Shown here: one piece after another, positions 34,534-44,425 of the stretch | Numbering within the stretch: position 1 is the first letter of the stretch | How the letters are laid out: each line of letters opens with the position of its first letter | NCBI GenBank assembly: GCA_910577475.1 | Contig: CAJTLJ010000010.1 | Coordinates: 1 to 64,000, forward strand | DNA length: 64,000 bases | Origin: an uncultured Alistipes sp. | GTDB taxonomy: Bacteria > Bacteroidota > Bacteroidia > Bacteroidales > Rikenellaceae | Direction of reading: 5' to 3' | Program-made: the position numbers and the translations under genes | The notes under the pieces: generated by a model | What the model was told of the DNA's origin: nothing | Databases searched by the model: none | Seen by the model: only the letters and a program-made list of their open reading frames with translations

Positions 34534-37023
34534 ATGATATATCCGCAAAATTTCGAACAGAAAATAGGTTTCGACCGCCTGCGCGAGCAGGTGGCGGCGC
34601 TCTGCACCATGCGTGCGGCGCGCGAACGGCTGGCCGGGCAGACCTTTTCGACCGACCGGGCCGAGATCGAGCGCCGGCTGTCGCTGGCCGACGAGATGCG
34701 CTCGATACTGATTCTGGAGCGCGACTTTCCCGACGGCGAGTATGTCGATATCGACCGCATCGTCGCCAAGGTCGGGATCGAGGGGGCGTTCCTCGACACG
34801 ACGGAGGTCGTCGATCTGAGGAAGGCGCTGGGGGCGGTCGGCGAGACGGTCGGCTTCATCCGCCGGCGGGGCGAGGGGGCCTATCCCTCTCTCTTCCGGC
34901 GGACCGGGGGCGTGAGCTCCTTTCCCGAGATCGTGGCGTCGATCGACCGGATCATCGACCGTTTCGGCGATGTGAAGGATACGGCGTCGCCCGAACTGCA
35001 ACAGGTGCGGCGGGCCATCCGCGAACACGAGGGGCAGGCGGCCAAGCGGCTCCAGCAGCTCCTCAACAGCGCCAAGAGCGCCGGTATCGTGGAGGCGGAC
35101 GCCACGCTCTCGATCCGCGAGGGGCGGGCCGTGATCCCCGTGTCGGCGGCCAACAAACGCAAGCTGCCTGGCTTCATCCACGACGAGTCGGCCACCGGAA
35201 AGACGGTTTACATTGAGCCGGTCGAGGTGGTGGAGATCAACAACGAGCTCAAGGAGCTGGAGTATGCCGAGCGGCGCGAGATCGTCCGCATACTGACCCT
35301 CTTCACCGAGGAGATACGGCCTTTCGCCGCCGAGCTGGCCGAGGCGGGCGACTACCTGGCCGAGATGGACATGGTGCGGGCGAAGGCCCGCTGGGCCGTG
35401 GAGAACAGCGGCGGAAAGCCCATCGTGTCGACCGACGACAGACTCGTGCTCCGCCGGGCCCGCCACCCGCTGCTGGCGCAGACGCTTCGCGCGCAGGGCC
35501 GGGAGATCGTGCCGCTCGATATGGAGCTCGACCGGCACAAGCATCTGCTGGTCATTTCGGGGCCCAACGCGGGCGGCAAGTCGGTCTGCCTGAAGACCAC
35601 CGGCATCGTGCAGTACATGTTCCAGTGCGGCTTTCTGGTGCCGGCGCTCGAGAACTCGGAGCTGCCGATCTTCCGGTCGATCTTCATCGACATCGGCGAC
35701 GAGCAGTCGATGGACGACGATCTGTCGACCTACTCGTCGCACCTGAAAAACATGAAGAACATGCTTCAGGGGGCTTCGGAGAGGACGCTGGTGCTGATCG
35801 ACGAGTTCGGCTCGGGTACCGAGCCCACCATCGGCGGCGCCATCGCCGAGTCGATTCTCGAGAAGTTGCTGGAGAAGGGGTGCTACGGCGTCATCACGAC
35901 CCACTACGCCAATATCAAGTATTATGCGTCGAACACCGAGGGGGTCGCCAACGGCGCCATGATGTTCGACGTGCAGAACATCCGTCCGCTCTTCAGGCTG
36001 GAGATCGGCAAGCCCGGATCGTCGTTCGCCATCGAGATCGCCCGCAAGATCGGTCTCCCGGAGGAGATCATCCGCCGTGCGGGCGAGAAGGCCGGTAGCG
36101 ACCATATCAACATCGAGCGGCAGTTGCGCGAGATCGCCCGCGACAAGCACTACTGGGAGCAGAAGCGCGACCGGATCCGGCAGACCGACCGCAAGGTCGA
36201 GGAGCTGGAGCAGAGCTATGCCGAGCAGCTGCAGCGCATCCGCCAGGAGCGGCAGGAGATTCTGCGTCGGGCGAAGAGCGAGGCGCAGGAGATGCTGGCC
36301 GAGGCGAACCGCCGGATCGAGAACACGATCAAGGAGATCCGCGAGGCGCAGGCCGAGAAGGAGTTCACCCGTCTGGCCCGCAGGGAGCTGGAGGATTTCC
36401 GCGAGACGGTCGAGCGGGCCGACAGCGAGGATGCCGCCCGTTCGGAGGCCGTGCAGCGGGAGATGGAGAAGATCGAGCGGCGGCGTCAGCGCCGGGCCGA
36501 GCGCAAGCAGCAGGGCGGGATGCAGCCCGAAGCGGCGGCCGAGGCCCCGAAGCCCCGCGAGGTGACCGTGGGGGCGAAGGTGAAGCTGGCCGGTCAGGAG
36601 ATTCCCGGCGTGGTGCGCGAGCTGAAGGGCAAGCGGGCGCGGGTGGCTTTCGGCCAGATTCTGACGACGGTGGACACGGGGCTGCTCACGGTGGTCTCGA
36701 ACAACGAATATCGCGAGGCGACCCGCCCCACGACGGCCCGCACGGTGGTCGCGGTCGACATATCGGCCCGCAAACTGAACTTCAGGGACCACATCGACGT
36801 GCGCGGCATGCGGGCTGCGGAGGCGCTGGAGGCGGTGCAGGATCTGGTGGACGACGCCCTGATGGTGGGCGTGGGCAGCGTGACGATCCTGCACGGAAAG
36901 GGCACCGGCGCTCTCAAGGAGGAGATTCGCCGTTATCTGCGAACCGTGCCCGAGGTGCGGTCGGCCGTTGACGAGCATGCCGACCGGGGCGGCGCCGGCA
37001 TCACGGTGGTGACTTTCGAATAG
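34534..37023 (+). CDS. mutS2: MutS2 family protein
   Basis: The 829-residue protein has the MutS core domains (about 1-330), the ATPase with Walker A GPNAGGKS (343-350), a long coiled coil (about 520-660) and a C-terminal Smr nuclease domain with HIDVRGMRAAEAL and LHGKGTGAL. MutS2 lacks the mismatch-recognition domain of MutS; family members act against recombination or in rescue of collided ribosomes. It is followed by murF-alr after 21 bases. Confidence 0.95.
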   Translation: MIYPQNFEQKIGFDRLREQVAALCTMRAARERLAGQTFSTDRAEIERRLSLADEMRSILILERDFPDGEYVDIDRIVAKVGIEGAFLDTTEVVDLRKALGAVGETVGFIRRRGEGAYPSLFRRTGGVSSFPEIVASIDRIIDRFGDVKDTASPELQQVRRAIREHEGQAAKRLQQLLNSAKSAGIVEADATLSIREGRAVIPVSAANKRKLPGFIHDESATGKTVYIEPVEVVEINNELKELEYAERREIVRILTLFTEEIRPFAAELAEAGDYLAEMDMVRAKARWAVENSGGKPIVSTDDRLVLRRARHPLLAQTLRAQGREIVPLDMELDRHKHLLVISGPNAGGKSVCLKTTGIVQYMFQCGFLVPALENSELPIFRSIFIDIGDEQSMDDDLSTYSSHLKNMKNMLQGASERTLVLIDEFGSGTEPTIGGAIAESILEKLLEKGCYGVITTHYANIKYYASNTEGVANGAMMFDVQNIRPLFRLEIGKPGSSFAIEIARKIGLPEEIIRRAGEKAGSDHINIERQLREIARDKHYWEQKRDRIRQTDRKVEELEQSYAEQLQRIRQERQEILRRAKSEAQEMLAEANRRIENTIKEIREAQAEKEFTRLARRELEDFRETVERADSEDAARSEAVQREMEKIERRRQRRAERKQQGGMQPEAAAEAPKPREVTVGAKVKLAGQEIPGVVRELKGKRARVAFGQILTTVDTGLLTVVSNNEYREATRPTTARTVVAVDISARKLNFRDHIDVRGMRAAEALEAVQDLVDDALMVGVGSVTILHGKGTGALKEEIRRYLRTVPEVRSAVDEHADRGGAGITVVTFE

Positions 37024-37044
37024 GAGATTTAAAACAATATAGTC

Positions 37045-39417
37045 ATGAAATATCTATTGTCGGAGATAGCGGAGATTTGCGGCGGTGAGCTGCGGGGCCG
37101 CGACCGGGAGGCGACGAGCCTCTCGACCGACAGCCGCAGCTGTACGTTCGACGCGGGATCGCTCTTCGTAGCCATGCGGGGCGCCAACCACGACTCGCAT
37201 CTCTACGCGGCGCAGATGGCTGCCCGCGGGGTGAAGGCCTTTCTGACCGAACGTGCGGTCGAACTGCCGGCCGATTGCGGACAGGTGACGGTCGGAAATG
37301 CCATCGAGGCCCTGCAACGCCTCGCTGCGCACTACCGGGCGGGCTTTCGCGGCGAAGTGGTCGCCGTGACGGGCTCGAACGGAAAGACGGTAGTCAAGGA
37401 GTGGATCGCCCAGGCCGTGCCGGCCGGGGTGAAGTTTTTCCGCTCGCCCAAGAGCTACAATTCGCAGCTGGGCGTACCGCTCTCGCTACTGATGGCCGCG
37501 GGCGACGAGGAGCTGGTCGTGATCGAGACCGGCATTTCACGGCCGGGCGAGATGGCCCGGCTGGAGCGGATCGTCCGTCCCGATACGGTGATCTTCACCT
37601 CGCTGGGCGAGGCGCACGGCCGCAACTTCCGCTCGCCCGAGCAGAAGTGCGCCGAGAAGGCCCTGTTGGCGTCCGGGGCCCGGCGGATCATCTATCACAG
37701 CCGCTACGAACTGCCGGCGCGGATGCTGGCCGAGCGTTACGCCGACCGGGAGCTGATCGATGCGGCCGCCTGCGAACTGCCCGCGAAGGCTTGCGGTCCG
37801 CTGCTGGGCGAGGCGGGGCGGATCGACGCCCAGCTGGTCGCCGCCTTCTGCCGTGCGGAGGGGTATCCCGCCGTCGATTTCGACCGGCTGCTCCCCGTAG
37901 CCATGCGGCTGGAGCTGAAGGAGGGGCTGAACGGCTCGGTGGTGATTGACGACGCCTACAACTCCGATCTGAATTCGCTCTCCATGGCGCTGGACTATCT
38001 GCACGGGGTGGCGATGGGCCGTCCGACGACCCTGATTTTCTCGGAGATGGAGCAGCAGCGGGGCGATTCGGAGACGCTCTACGACCAGGTGGCCCGCATG
38101 TGCAACCGCACGGGGGTCGGGCGCTTCATCGGTGTGGGCGGCGAGCTGCGCCGCGCCTTGCGGAACTACGCCCCCGACCAGTCGTTCTACGCCACGACCG
38201 ACGAACTGCTGCGCCACCTGCGCAGCGAGGATTTCGCCGGCCGGGTCGTGCTGGTCAAGGGGAGCCGGTCGAAGCGGTTCGAGCGGGTGGTGCATGCGCT
38301 GGAGCGCAAGAGCCACACCACGACCCTGGAGATCGACCTCGACGCCATGATCCACAACCTGAACTACCACCGTGCGAAGCTGCGCCCCGGGACGAAACTG
38401 GTGGCGATGGTGAAGGCGGGCAGCTACGGCGCCGGCGATTTCGAAGTGGCGCAGATGCTGCAGCATCAGGGAGTGGACTATTTGGCCGTGGCCTTTGCCG
38501 ACGAGGGGGTGCTGCTGCGCGAGCGGGGCATCTCCATGCCCGTCGTGGTGCTCAATGCCGACGAAGGGAGCTTCGATGCGATGGTGGCCCACCGGCTGGA
38601 GCCCGAAATCTATAATTTCCGTTCGCTGGAGAACTTCAAGGCAGCGGTGGAGCGGGCCGGTGAGCGAAACTATCCCGTCCATATCAAGCTCGATACGGGC
38701 ATGCACCGGCTGGGATTCACGGAACCCGATCTGGAGGAGCTCTGCGAGCGGCTGCTGCGGCAGTCGGCCGTGCGCGTGGCGACGATCTTTTCGCATCTGA
38801 ACTGCGCCGACATGCCCGAGCAGGATGGCTACACGCGGGAGCAGATCGCCCGCTACGATAGGATGAGCGGCCTCATCGCGGCGGCGCTCCCCGGGCCCGT
38901 CATCCGCCATACGGCCAACTCGGCCGCCATCGAACGTTTTCCCGAGGCGCAGTTCGACATGTGCCGGCTGGGGATCGGCCTCTACGGATTCGCCTCGCCC
39001 GGGAACCCGGCGTTGAGGCCCGTGTCGACCCTGAAGACCCGAATCGTGCAGATCAAGCGCGGGTTGCCCGCCGGGGATGCCGTGGGCTACGGCCGGGCCG
39101 GCGTGCTGCTGCGCGAGACCGTGACCGCCACCGTCCCCATCGGCTATGCCGACGGGCTGGACCGTCACCTCGGGTGCGGCCGCTGGTCGATGCTCGTGCA
39201 CGGGAAACCGGCCCCCATCGTGGGGCGCATCTGCATGGACAGCTGCATGATCGACATCACGGACATTCCCGAGGCGCGGGAGGGCGACGAGGCGACCGTC
39301 TTCTCGGCGGCCGAAGGGCATACGGCCGAGGATATGGCCCGGGTGCTGGGGACGATTGTCTACGAGGTGCTCACCTCGGTGTCCGGACGTGTGAAACGAA
39401 TCTATTTCAAAGAGTAA
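37045..39417 (+). CDS. murF: Fused MurF ligase and alanine racemase
   Basis: The 790-residue protein is a fusion. Residues 1 to about 420 are UDP-MurNAc-tripeptide:D-Ala-D-Ala ligase, with ATP loop TGSNGKT (109-115). Residues about 425-790 are alanine racemase, with the PLP lysine K457 in AMVKAGSYG and the catalytic tyrosine Y701 in PIGYADGLDR. The racemase makes D-alanine and the ligase adds D-Ala-D-Ala to the peptidoglycan precursor. The fusion is known in Bacteroidota. The next gene starts 3 bases after the stop. Confidence 0.95.
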   Translation: MKYLLSEIAEICGGELRGRDREATSLSTDSRSCTFDAGSLFVAMRGANHDSHLYAAQMAARGVKAFLTERAVELPADCGQVTVGNAIEALQRLAAHYRAGFRGEVVAVTGSNGKTVVKEWIAQAVPAGVKFFRSPKSYNSQLGVPLSLLMAAGDEELVVIETGISRPGEMARLERIVRPDTVIFTSLGEAHGRNFRSPEQKCAEKALLASGARRIIYHSRYELPARMLAERYADRELIDAAACELPAKACGPLLGEAGRIDAQLVAAFCRAEGYPAVDFDRLLPVAMRLELKEGLNGSVVIDDAYNSDLNSLSMALDYLHGVAMGRPTTLIFSEMEQQRGDSETLYDQVARMCNRTGVGRFIGVGGELRRALRNYAPDQSFYATTDELLRHLRSEDFAGRVVLVKGSRSKRFERVVHALERKSHTTTLEIDLDAMIHNLNYHRAKLRPGTKLVAMVKAGSYGAGDFEVAQMLQHQGVDYLAVAFADEGVLLRERGISMPVVVLNADEGSFDAMVAHRLEPEIYNFRSLENFKAAVERAGERNYPVHIKLDTGMHRLGFTEPDLEELCERLLRQSAVRVATIFSHLNCADMPEQDGYTREQIARYDRMSGLIAAALPGPVIRHTANSAAIERFPEAQFDMCRLGIGLYGFASPGNPALRPVSTLKTRIVQIKRGLPAGDAVGYGRAGVLLRETVTATVPIGYADGLDRHLGCGRWSMLVHGKPAPIVGRICMDSCMIDITDIPEAREGDEATVFSAAEGHTAEDMARVLGTIVYEVLTSVSGRVKRIYFKE

Positions 39418-39420
39418 CCG

Positions 39421-40143
39421 ATGGAGAAACGATACGGAACCCTCTACATGATCCCCTGTCCCATCGCGGACGAGGGGGACCCCTGGTCGGTGCTGCCGGC
39501 CGCGAACCGCGAGGTGATGGCTTCGCTGGACTATTTCATCGTCGAGAACGTGCGCTCGGCCCGCCGTTTTCTCTCCCGGGCCGGCATCGGACGTCCGATC
39601 GACACCCTGGAATTTCGTGAGCTGAACGAACACACGGCGGCCGGCCGGGAGGTCGAAGAGCTGATCGAACCGCTCCTGAAGGGGCGCTCGGCGGGGGTGA
39701 TCTCCGAAGCCGGGGTGCCGGGCGTGGCCGACCCCGGAGCCTGGGTCGTGGCGCTGTGTCATCGCCGCGGCATTCGGGTCGTGCCGCTGGTGGGGCCGTC
39801 GTCGATTCTGCTGGCCGTGATGGCCTCCGGGCTGAACGGCCAGTCGTTCGCCTTCAACGGTTACCTGCCCGTGAAGCCGCCCGAGCGGGCGCGGGCGCTC
39901 CGACAGCTCGAGCACCGGGCGCGGGCGGAGCGTCAGAGCCAGCTCTTCATCGAGGCTCCCTACCGGAATCAGAAGCTGCTGGAGCAGGTGCTCCAGGTCT
40001 GCCAGCCCGATACGCTGCTCACTGTAGCCGTGGATATTACGGCTCCCGACGAGTGGATCCGCACCCGGTCGGTTGCCGACTGGCGGCGCACCCGTCTGCC
40101 CGATTTGCAGAAGCGCCCCTGCCTGTTTATCGTTGGTATATAA
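39421..40143 (+). CDS. RsmI-like SAM-dependent methyltransferase
   Basis: The 240-residue protein belongs to the tetrapyrrole-methylase fold: GTLYMIPCPIAD at the N-terminus, YFIVENVRSAR, the SEAGVPGVADPG motif near 97-108, then VPLVGPSSILLA and FNGYLP. These are hallmarks of the RsmI group, which methylates 16S rRNA C1402. It is shorter than E. coli RsmI (about 286 residues) and lacks the C-terminal extension, as usual in Bacteroidota versions, so the exact target is not certain. It is translationally close to murF-alr (3-base gap). Confidence 0.85.
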   Translation: MEKRYGTLYMIPCPIADEGDPWSVLPAANREVMASLDYFIVENVRSARRFLSRAGIGRPIDTLEFRELNEHTAAGREVEELIEPLLKGRSAGVISEAGVPGVADPGAWVVALCHRRGIRVVPLVGPSSILLAVMASGLNGQSFAFNGYLPVKPPERARALRQLEHRARAERQSQLFIEAPYRNQKLLEQVLQVCQPDTLLTVAVDITAPDEWIRTRSVADWRRTRLPDLQKRPCLFIVGI

Positions 40144-40195
40144 TTTGAACATTTTTTTCATGTTATTCCGTAAAAACAAAGTAAAACCCGAAGAT

Positions 40196-40798
40196 ATGAA
40201 TAAGGAAAAGTCTTATAATGAATCGATTGAGACCGAAGCGGAGATCCGGCAGGAGGAAACCTGCCCTGCGGGCGACGGCGGCCCGCGTGCCAATATGGCA
40301 GGCGGAGAGGAGACTGCGGCTGACACAATGACAGCCGAGGCTTCCGATGAGCAGCCTGCACCGGATTACGAACGGACCATTGCCGAGTGGAAAGACAAAT
40401 ACGTTCGCCTGCACGCCGAATTCGACAACTACCGCAAGCGCACCCTGCGCGAGAAGATGGAGCTGGTAGAGACGGGCGGTCAGGGGGTGCTGAAGGCCGT
40501 GCTTCCGGTGATGGACGACGTGCAGCGCGCCGTGGATGCCATGGGCAAGAGCGATGACATCGAGGCGCTGCGCCGCGGTGTGGAGCTGATCGCCCAGAAA
40601 TTCTCGGAGACGCTGCGCCAGTGCAAGGTGACCGAGATCGAGGCCAAAGGCGAACCCTTCGACGAGGAGCTGATGGAGGCCGTGGCCCGATTCGCTGCCG
40701 GCGAGGAGCAGAAGGGCCGGGTGATCGACGTGGTGCAGACCGGTTATAAACTGGGCGACAAGGTGCTGCGGTTTGCGAAGGTGGTTGTCGGTGAATAG
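40196..40798 (+). CDS. grpE: Nucleotide-exchange factor GrpE
   Basis: From ATG 40196 the product is 200 residues, with an acidic disordered N-terminus, a long coiled coil (WKDKYVRLHAEFDNYRKRT near 70-88) and the beta domain ending VLRFAKVVVG. GrpE releases ADP from DnaK. An in-frame ATG at 40160 would add MLFRKNKVKPED, but a TATAATTTG -7-like element just upstream (near 40140-40148) would leave almost no leader, so I favour 40196. dnaJ follows after 18 bases; dnaK is not nearby. Confidence 0.92.
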   Translation: MNKEKSYNESIETEAEIRQEETCPAGDGGPRANMAGGEETAADTMTAEASDEQPAPDYERTIAEWKDKYVRLHAEFDNYRKRTLREKMELVETGGQGVLKAVLPVMDDVQRAVDAMGKSDDIEALRRGVELIAQKFSETLRQCKVTEIEAKGEPFDEELMEAVARFAAGEEQKGRVIDVVQTGYKLGDKVLRFAKVVVGE

Positions 40799-40816
40799 AC
40801 GGAACGATAGAAGATT

Positions 40817-41977
40817 ATGGCAGAGAAACGCGATTATTACGAGGTGCTGGGCGTTGCGAAGAACGCTAATGCAGACGAAATAAAGAAGGCCTACCGCAAA
40901 GCGGCGATCAAGTATCACCCCGACAAGAATCCCGGCGACAAGGAGGCCGAGGAGAAGTTCAAGGAGGCGGCCGAGGCCTACGATGTCTTGTCGAATCCCG
41001 ACAAGCGGGCCCGGTACGACCAGTTCGGCCATGCCGGCATGAGCGGTGCGGCGGGCGGTGCCGGAGGCTTCGGCGGCTTCAGCGGCGGAGGGTTCTCGAT
41101 GGAGGATATCTTCTCGCAGTTCGGCGACATCTTCGGCGGTCACTTCGGCGGCGGATTCCGCTCGTCGGGCGGCGGCACCCGCGTGAGCCGCGGTTCGGAT
41201 ATCCGTGTGAAGGTGCGGCTTACCCTTTCGGAGATCGCCAACGGAACGACCAAGAAACTCAAGATCACCAAGACGATCGCCTGCGACAAGTGCGGCGGCT
41301 CGGGAGCCAAGGATGCCAACGGCTACGCCACCTGCTCGACCTGCGGCGGTTCGGGATACGTGATGCGGGTGGAGAGCACCTTCTTCGGCCGGATGCAGAC
41401 CCAGGGCGTCTGCCCCACCTGCGGCGGTACGGGCAAGGTCATCACCTCCCCGTGCGACAAGTGCAAGGGCGAGGGTACGGTGCGCGGCGAGGAGGTCGTG
41501 GAGATCCGGATTCCCGCCGGAGTAGGCGAGGGAATGGTGCTCACGGTCAGCGGCAAGGGCAATGCAGCCCGCCGCGGCGGCGTGAACGGCGACCTGCAGG
41601 TGCTGATCGAGGAGGAGGCGAACCCCGAACTGGTCCGCGACGGCAGCGACCTGATCCACAATCTCAACATCACGGTCACGACCGCGCTGCTGGGTGGTAC
41701 GGTCGAGGTGCCCACCATCGACGGACGCGCCAAGATCAAGATAGCTCCCGGAACGCATGCCGGCAAGGTGCTGCGGCTGGGCGGCAAGGGTCTGCCCGAC
41801 GTGAACGGGTACGGCCGGGGCGATATTCTGGTGGTGGTCGACATTACCATTCCCGACAAGCTGACCTCCGAAGAGAAGGCGCTGGTGGAGAAACTCGCCG
41901 GGCAGCCGTCGTTCCAGCAGGCCGCGCCGGTGAAGAACCAGAACATCTTCGAGCGCATGAAGAACTTTTTCCGGTAG
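40817..41977 (+). CDS. dnaJ: Chaperone DnaJ
   Basis: The 386-residue protein has all DnaJ parts: a J domain with HPDK near residue 34, a Gly/Phe-rich linker (about 77-125), four CxxCxGxG zinc repeats (CDKCGGSG, CSTCGGSG, CPTCGGTG, CDKCKGEG) and a C-terminal substrate-binding domain. It delivers unfolded clients to DnaK and stimulates its ATPase. It is co-transcribed with grpE. Confidence 0.97.
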   Translation: MAEKRDYYEVLGVAKNANADEIKKAYRKAAIKYHPDKNPGDKEAEEKFKEAAEAYDVLSNPDKRARYDQFGHAGMSGAAGGAGGFGGFSGGGFSMEDIFSQFGDIFGGHFGGGFRSSGGGTRVSRGSDIRVKVRLTLSEIANGTTKKLKITKTIACDKCGGSGAKDANGYATCSTCGGSGYVMRVESTFFGRMQTQGVCPTCGGTGKVITSPCDKCKGEGTVRGEEVVEIRIPAGVGEGMVLTVSGKGNAARRGGVNGDLQVLIEEEANPELVRDGSDLIHNLNITVTTALLGGTVEVPTIDGRAKIKIAPGTHAGKVLRLGGKGLPDVNGYGRGDILVVVDITIPDKLTSEEKALVEKLAGQPSFQQAAPVKNQNIFERMKNFFR

Positions 41978-41993
41978 AGACCGGCGGTGAAAA

Positions 41994-42024
41994 TTGGATT
42001 TTCGCCCCGAAATCGCTACCTTTG
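41994..42024 (+). promoter_or_regulatory. Promoter of the small membrane protein and mutL
   Basis: TTG (41994-41996), 20 bases, TACCTTTG (42017-42024). Confidence 0.7.
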
Positions 42025-42052
42025 ACCTTTAACCTGTTTCAGAGCAATCGTT

Positions 42053-42457
42053 ATGTTGGGATTTACGCCGTTTAAGAAGCATGCCAACCGCTTTCAATAC
42101 ACCCCGCGCTACTACGACCCCCAGAAGGAGGCCCGCGAACAGCGGCGGGCCGAGTTGAGCGGCCGGCGTCTGGAGGATGCCGACAAGGAGTATGTTCCCG
42201 GACAGTATATCCGCACGCAGCGCGAGGCGCGTGCCGCACGCCGGGCCCGGGAGGCCCGCGAGGGGCAGATGCGGATGTGGAAGATGGTCGTGGGCATTGC
42301 GCTCGTGCTGTTGTTCCTGGGCATTCTCTACCCCCGGCTGGCCGACGTGTTCCTGCGGGTGCGTCAGCAGCCGGCGACGGTCGCCGTCGACGAGTACGAC
42401 GGGTTCGACCCCTATGCCCCCATAACGATCGTTCCGAACGACTATCAGGCGGAATGA
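42053..42457 (+). CDS. Small single-helix membrane protein of unknown function
   Basis: The 134-residue protein starts MLGFTPFKKHANRFQYTPRY, then has a strongly charged Arg/Glu stretch (about 22-75), one membrane helix (about 78-96) and a short acidic end. I do not know its function. Its TGA stop overlaps the mutL start (ATGA), so the two are translationally coupled. This pairing appears conserved in Bacteroidota, though the protein has no evident repair motif. Confidence 0.8.
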   Translation: MLGFTPFKKHANRFQYTPRYYDPQKEAREQRRAELSGRRLEDADKEYVPGQYIRTQREARAARRAREAREGQMRMWKMVVGIALVLLFLGILYPRLADVFLRVRQQPATVAVDEYDGFDPYAPITIVPNDYQAE

Positions 42458-44346
42458 GCGACAGAATACAACTTTTACCCGAAGTCGTCGCCAACCAGAT
42501 CGCGGCCGGAGAGGTGGTCAACCGCCCGGCCTCGGTGGTGAAGGAGATGATGGAGAATGCCATCGACGCGGGGGCCACCTGCGTGGCGGTCAACTTCCGC
42601 GAGGGAGGCCGCGACCTGATCCAGATCGTCGACAACGGCTGCGGCATGTCGCCCGTCGACGCCCGGCTGGCCTTCGACCGCCACGCCACCAGCAAGATCC
42701 GCACGGCGGAGGATATCTACAAACTCGATACTTTCGGATTCCGCGGCGAGGCGCTCGCCTCGATTGCGGCCGTCGCGCAGGTGGAGCTGCGCACCCGTCA
42801 GCCCGAGGACGAGCTGGGCACTGTGACCGAGATCAACGGCGGGCAGTTCGCCGGACAGACCGTCGTATCCTGCCCGGCGGGGTCGCAGTTCATGGTGCGC
42901 AACCTCTTCTACAACGTCCCGGCCCGCCGCCGGTTCCTGGAGAAGTCGAATGTCTCGGCCGGGCATATCAAGGCCGAGTTCCAGCGCGTGGCGCTCTGCA
43001 ATCCGCAGGTGCGCTTCGAACTCTACAACAACGATGCGCCGGTCTACCTCTTGCAGCCGGCGTCGCTGGCCGGCCGCATCGTCGACGTGGTGGGGGCTGC
43101 CGTGAAACACAACCTGCTGGAGGTGGTGGCCGATACCTCGATCGTCAAGCTGAAGGGCTATGTGGGTCGTCCGGCCGCGGCCCGCAAGACCAGGCCCGAC
43201 CAGTATTTCTTCGTCAACGGCCGCTATTTCCGCTCGGCCTATTTCCAGAAGGCGGTCCTGAAGGCCTACGAGAAGCTGATTCCCGAAGGGAGTTTTCCGT
43301 CGTTCTTTCTCTATTTCGAGATCGATCCCGAGCGGATCGACGTGAACGTCCATCCGCAGAAGACCGAGGTGAAGTTCGCCGACGAAGAGGCGGTGTGGCA
43401 GATCGTGAATGCTGCCGTGCGGGAGACGCTCGGCAAGACGGGCGCCGTGCCGATGATGGATTTCGACGACGCGGGGCAGGTAGATATACCCGTCATGGAG
43501 CGCAATGCCTTCTACGCGGAGCCCCCGTCGCGCTCCGATATGGATTACAACCCCTTTCAGGAGGATTACGGCATGCCGCGCTCGATGGTTCGCCCGGCGC
43601 GGCTGTCGGACGTCTCCTCCGGGTTCCGTCCTTCGGACGAGTTTACGATCGAGAGCGGCACGGTGGGCGAGGAGGCCCCGGTGGCCGATGGATTCGAGGA
43701 TTTCCGCTCGGGCGACGGTTTCGACTTCGTGGCCTCGACCGAGACGGCCGGGCAGCCCTGTCTGATCGAACCCTCCGAGCCGGAGCGCTTCACGCAGTTC
43801 GTCCGGCTGCCCGAAGGGTATGCTGCGGCGCTCTACGGCGACCGGCTGATGGCGGTAGACCTGAACCGGGCCCGCGAGTGCGTCCTCTACGAGGAGTATC
43901 TGTTGCTGCTGAAGAGCGGATCGGCCGTCAGCCAGCAGCTCTTGTTCCCCGAACAGCTGCTGCTTTCGGAGTCCGAATATGCCCTGCTGGAGGAGAATCT
44001 GGTCGATTTCGCCGCCCTGGGATTCGATCTGGAGTTGGCGGGGGGCGGTGCTGTCCGGGTGAAGGGTACGCCGGCCGATATGCCTGCCGACCAGCTGGAC
44101 GTGCTGGTCTACGATTTGCTGCGGCTCTTCGAACTCCCCGTTTCGGGCGAGGAGATGCGCCGCGGGAAGCTGGCGGCGACGATGGCCCGTGCGGGTGTCG
44201 GCCGCCGGAAGAGCCTCTTCACGGACGAAGAGGTGCGGAGCCTGCTGGATGCGCTGGCCGAGTGTGCGGAGCGGAGCTTCACCCCGTCGGGCAAGAGCGT
44301 GATGGCGGAACTGACGCTGGCCGAGCTCAAGGCCAAACTCGCCTGA
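42454..44346 (+). CDS. mutL: DNA mismatch repair protein MutL
   Basis: From ATG 42454 the product is 630 residues. The N-terminal GHKL ATPase is complete: IQLLPEVVANQIAAGEVVNR, NAIDAGA, DNGCGM and GFRGEALASI. The C-terminal dimerisation domain is recognisable but the usual endonuclease motif (DQHAxxE, in many Bacteroidota DQHRAH) reads DLNRARE here. Metal-dependent nicking may therefore be lost. A 4-base overlap couples it to the preceding membrane-protein gene. MutS itself is not in the window. Confidence 0.95.
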   Translation: MSDRIQLLPEVVANQIAAGEVVNRPASVVKEMMENAIDAGATCVAVNFREGGRDLIQIVDNGCGMSPVDARLAFDRHATSKIRTAEDIYKLDTFGFRGEALASIAAVAQVELRTRQPEDELGTVTEINGGQFAGQTVVSCPAGSQFMVRNLFYNVPARRRFLEKSNVSAGHIKAEFQRVALCNPQVRFELYNNDAPVYLLQPASLAGRIVDVVGAAVKHNLLEVVADTSIVKLKGYVGRPAAARKTRPDQYFFVNGRYFRSAYFQKAVLKAYEKLIPEGSFPSFFLYFEIDPERIDVNVHPQKTEVKFADEEAVWQIVNAAVRETLGKTGAVPMMDFDDAGQVDIPVMERNAFYAEPPSRSDMDYNPFQEDYGMPRSMVRPARLSDVSSGFRPSDEFTIESGTVGEEAPVADGFEDFRSGDGFDFVASTETAGQPCLIEPSEPERFTQFVRLPEGYAAALYGDRLMAVDLNRARECVLYEEYLLLLKSGSAVSQQLLFPEQLLLSESEYALLEENLVDFAALGFDLELAGGGAVRVKGTPADMPADQLDVLVYDLLRLFELPVSGEEMRRGKLAATMARAGVGRRKSLFTDEEVRSLLDALAECAERSFTPSGKSVMAELTLAELKAKLA

Positions 44347-44367
44347 ATGCGAAATGTAGGACCGATT

Positions 44368-44400
44368 TTTTGCGGCGAACTGCCGAATTTGTTATATTTG
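44368..44400 (+). promoter_or_regulatory. Promoter of the rhomboid gene
   Basis: TTTTG (44368-44372), 20 bases, TATATTTG (44393-44400). Confidence 0.75.
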
Positions 44401-44425
44401 CCTTTTTTGTCAACGTACAAGCCCT

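Noticed and set aside
37537..40179. An 880-codon minus-strand frame opposite murF-alr and the methyltransferase gene
   Set aside because: Same reason: it mirrors well-defined plus-strand genes and has no recognisable domain.
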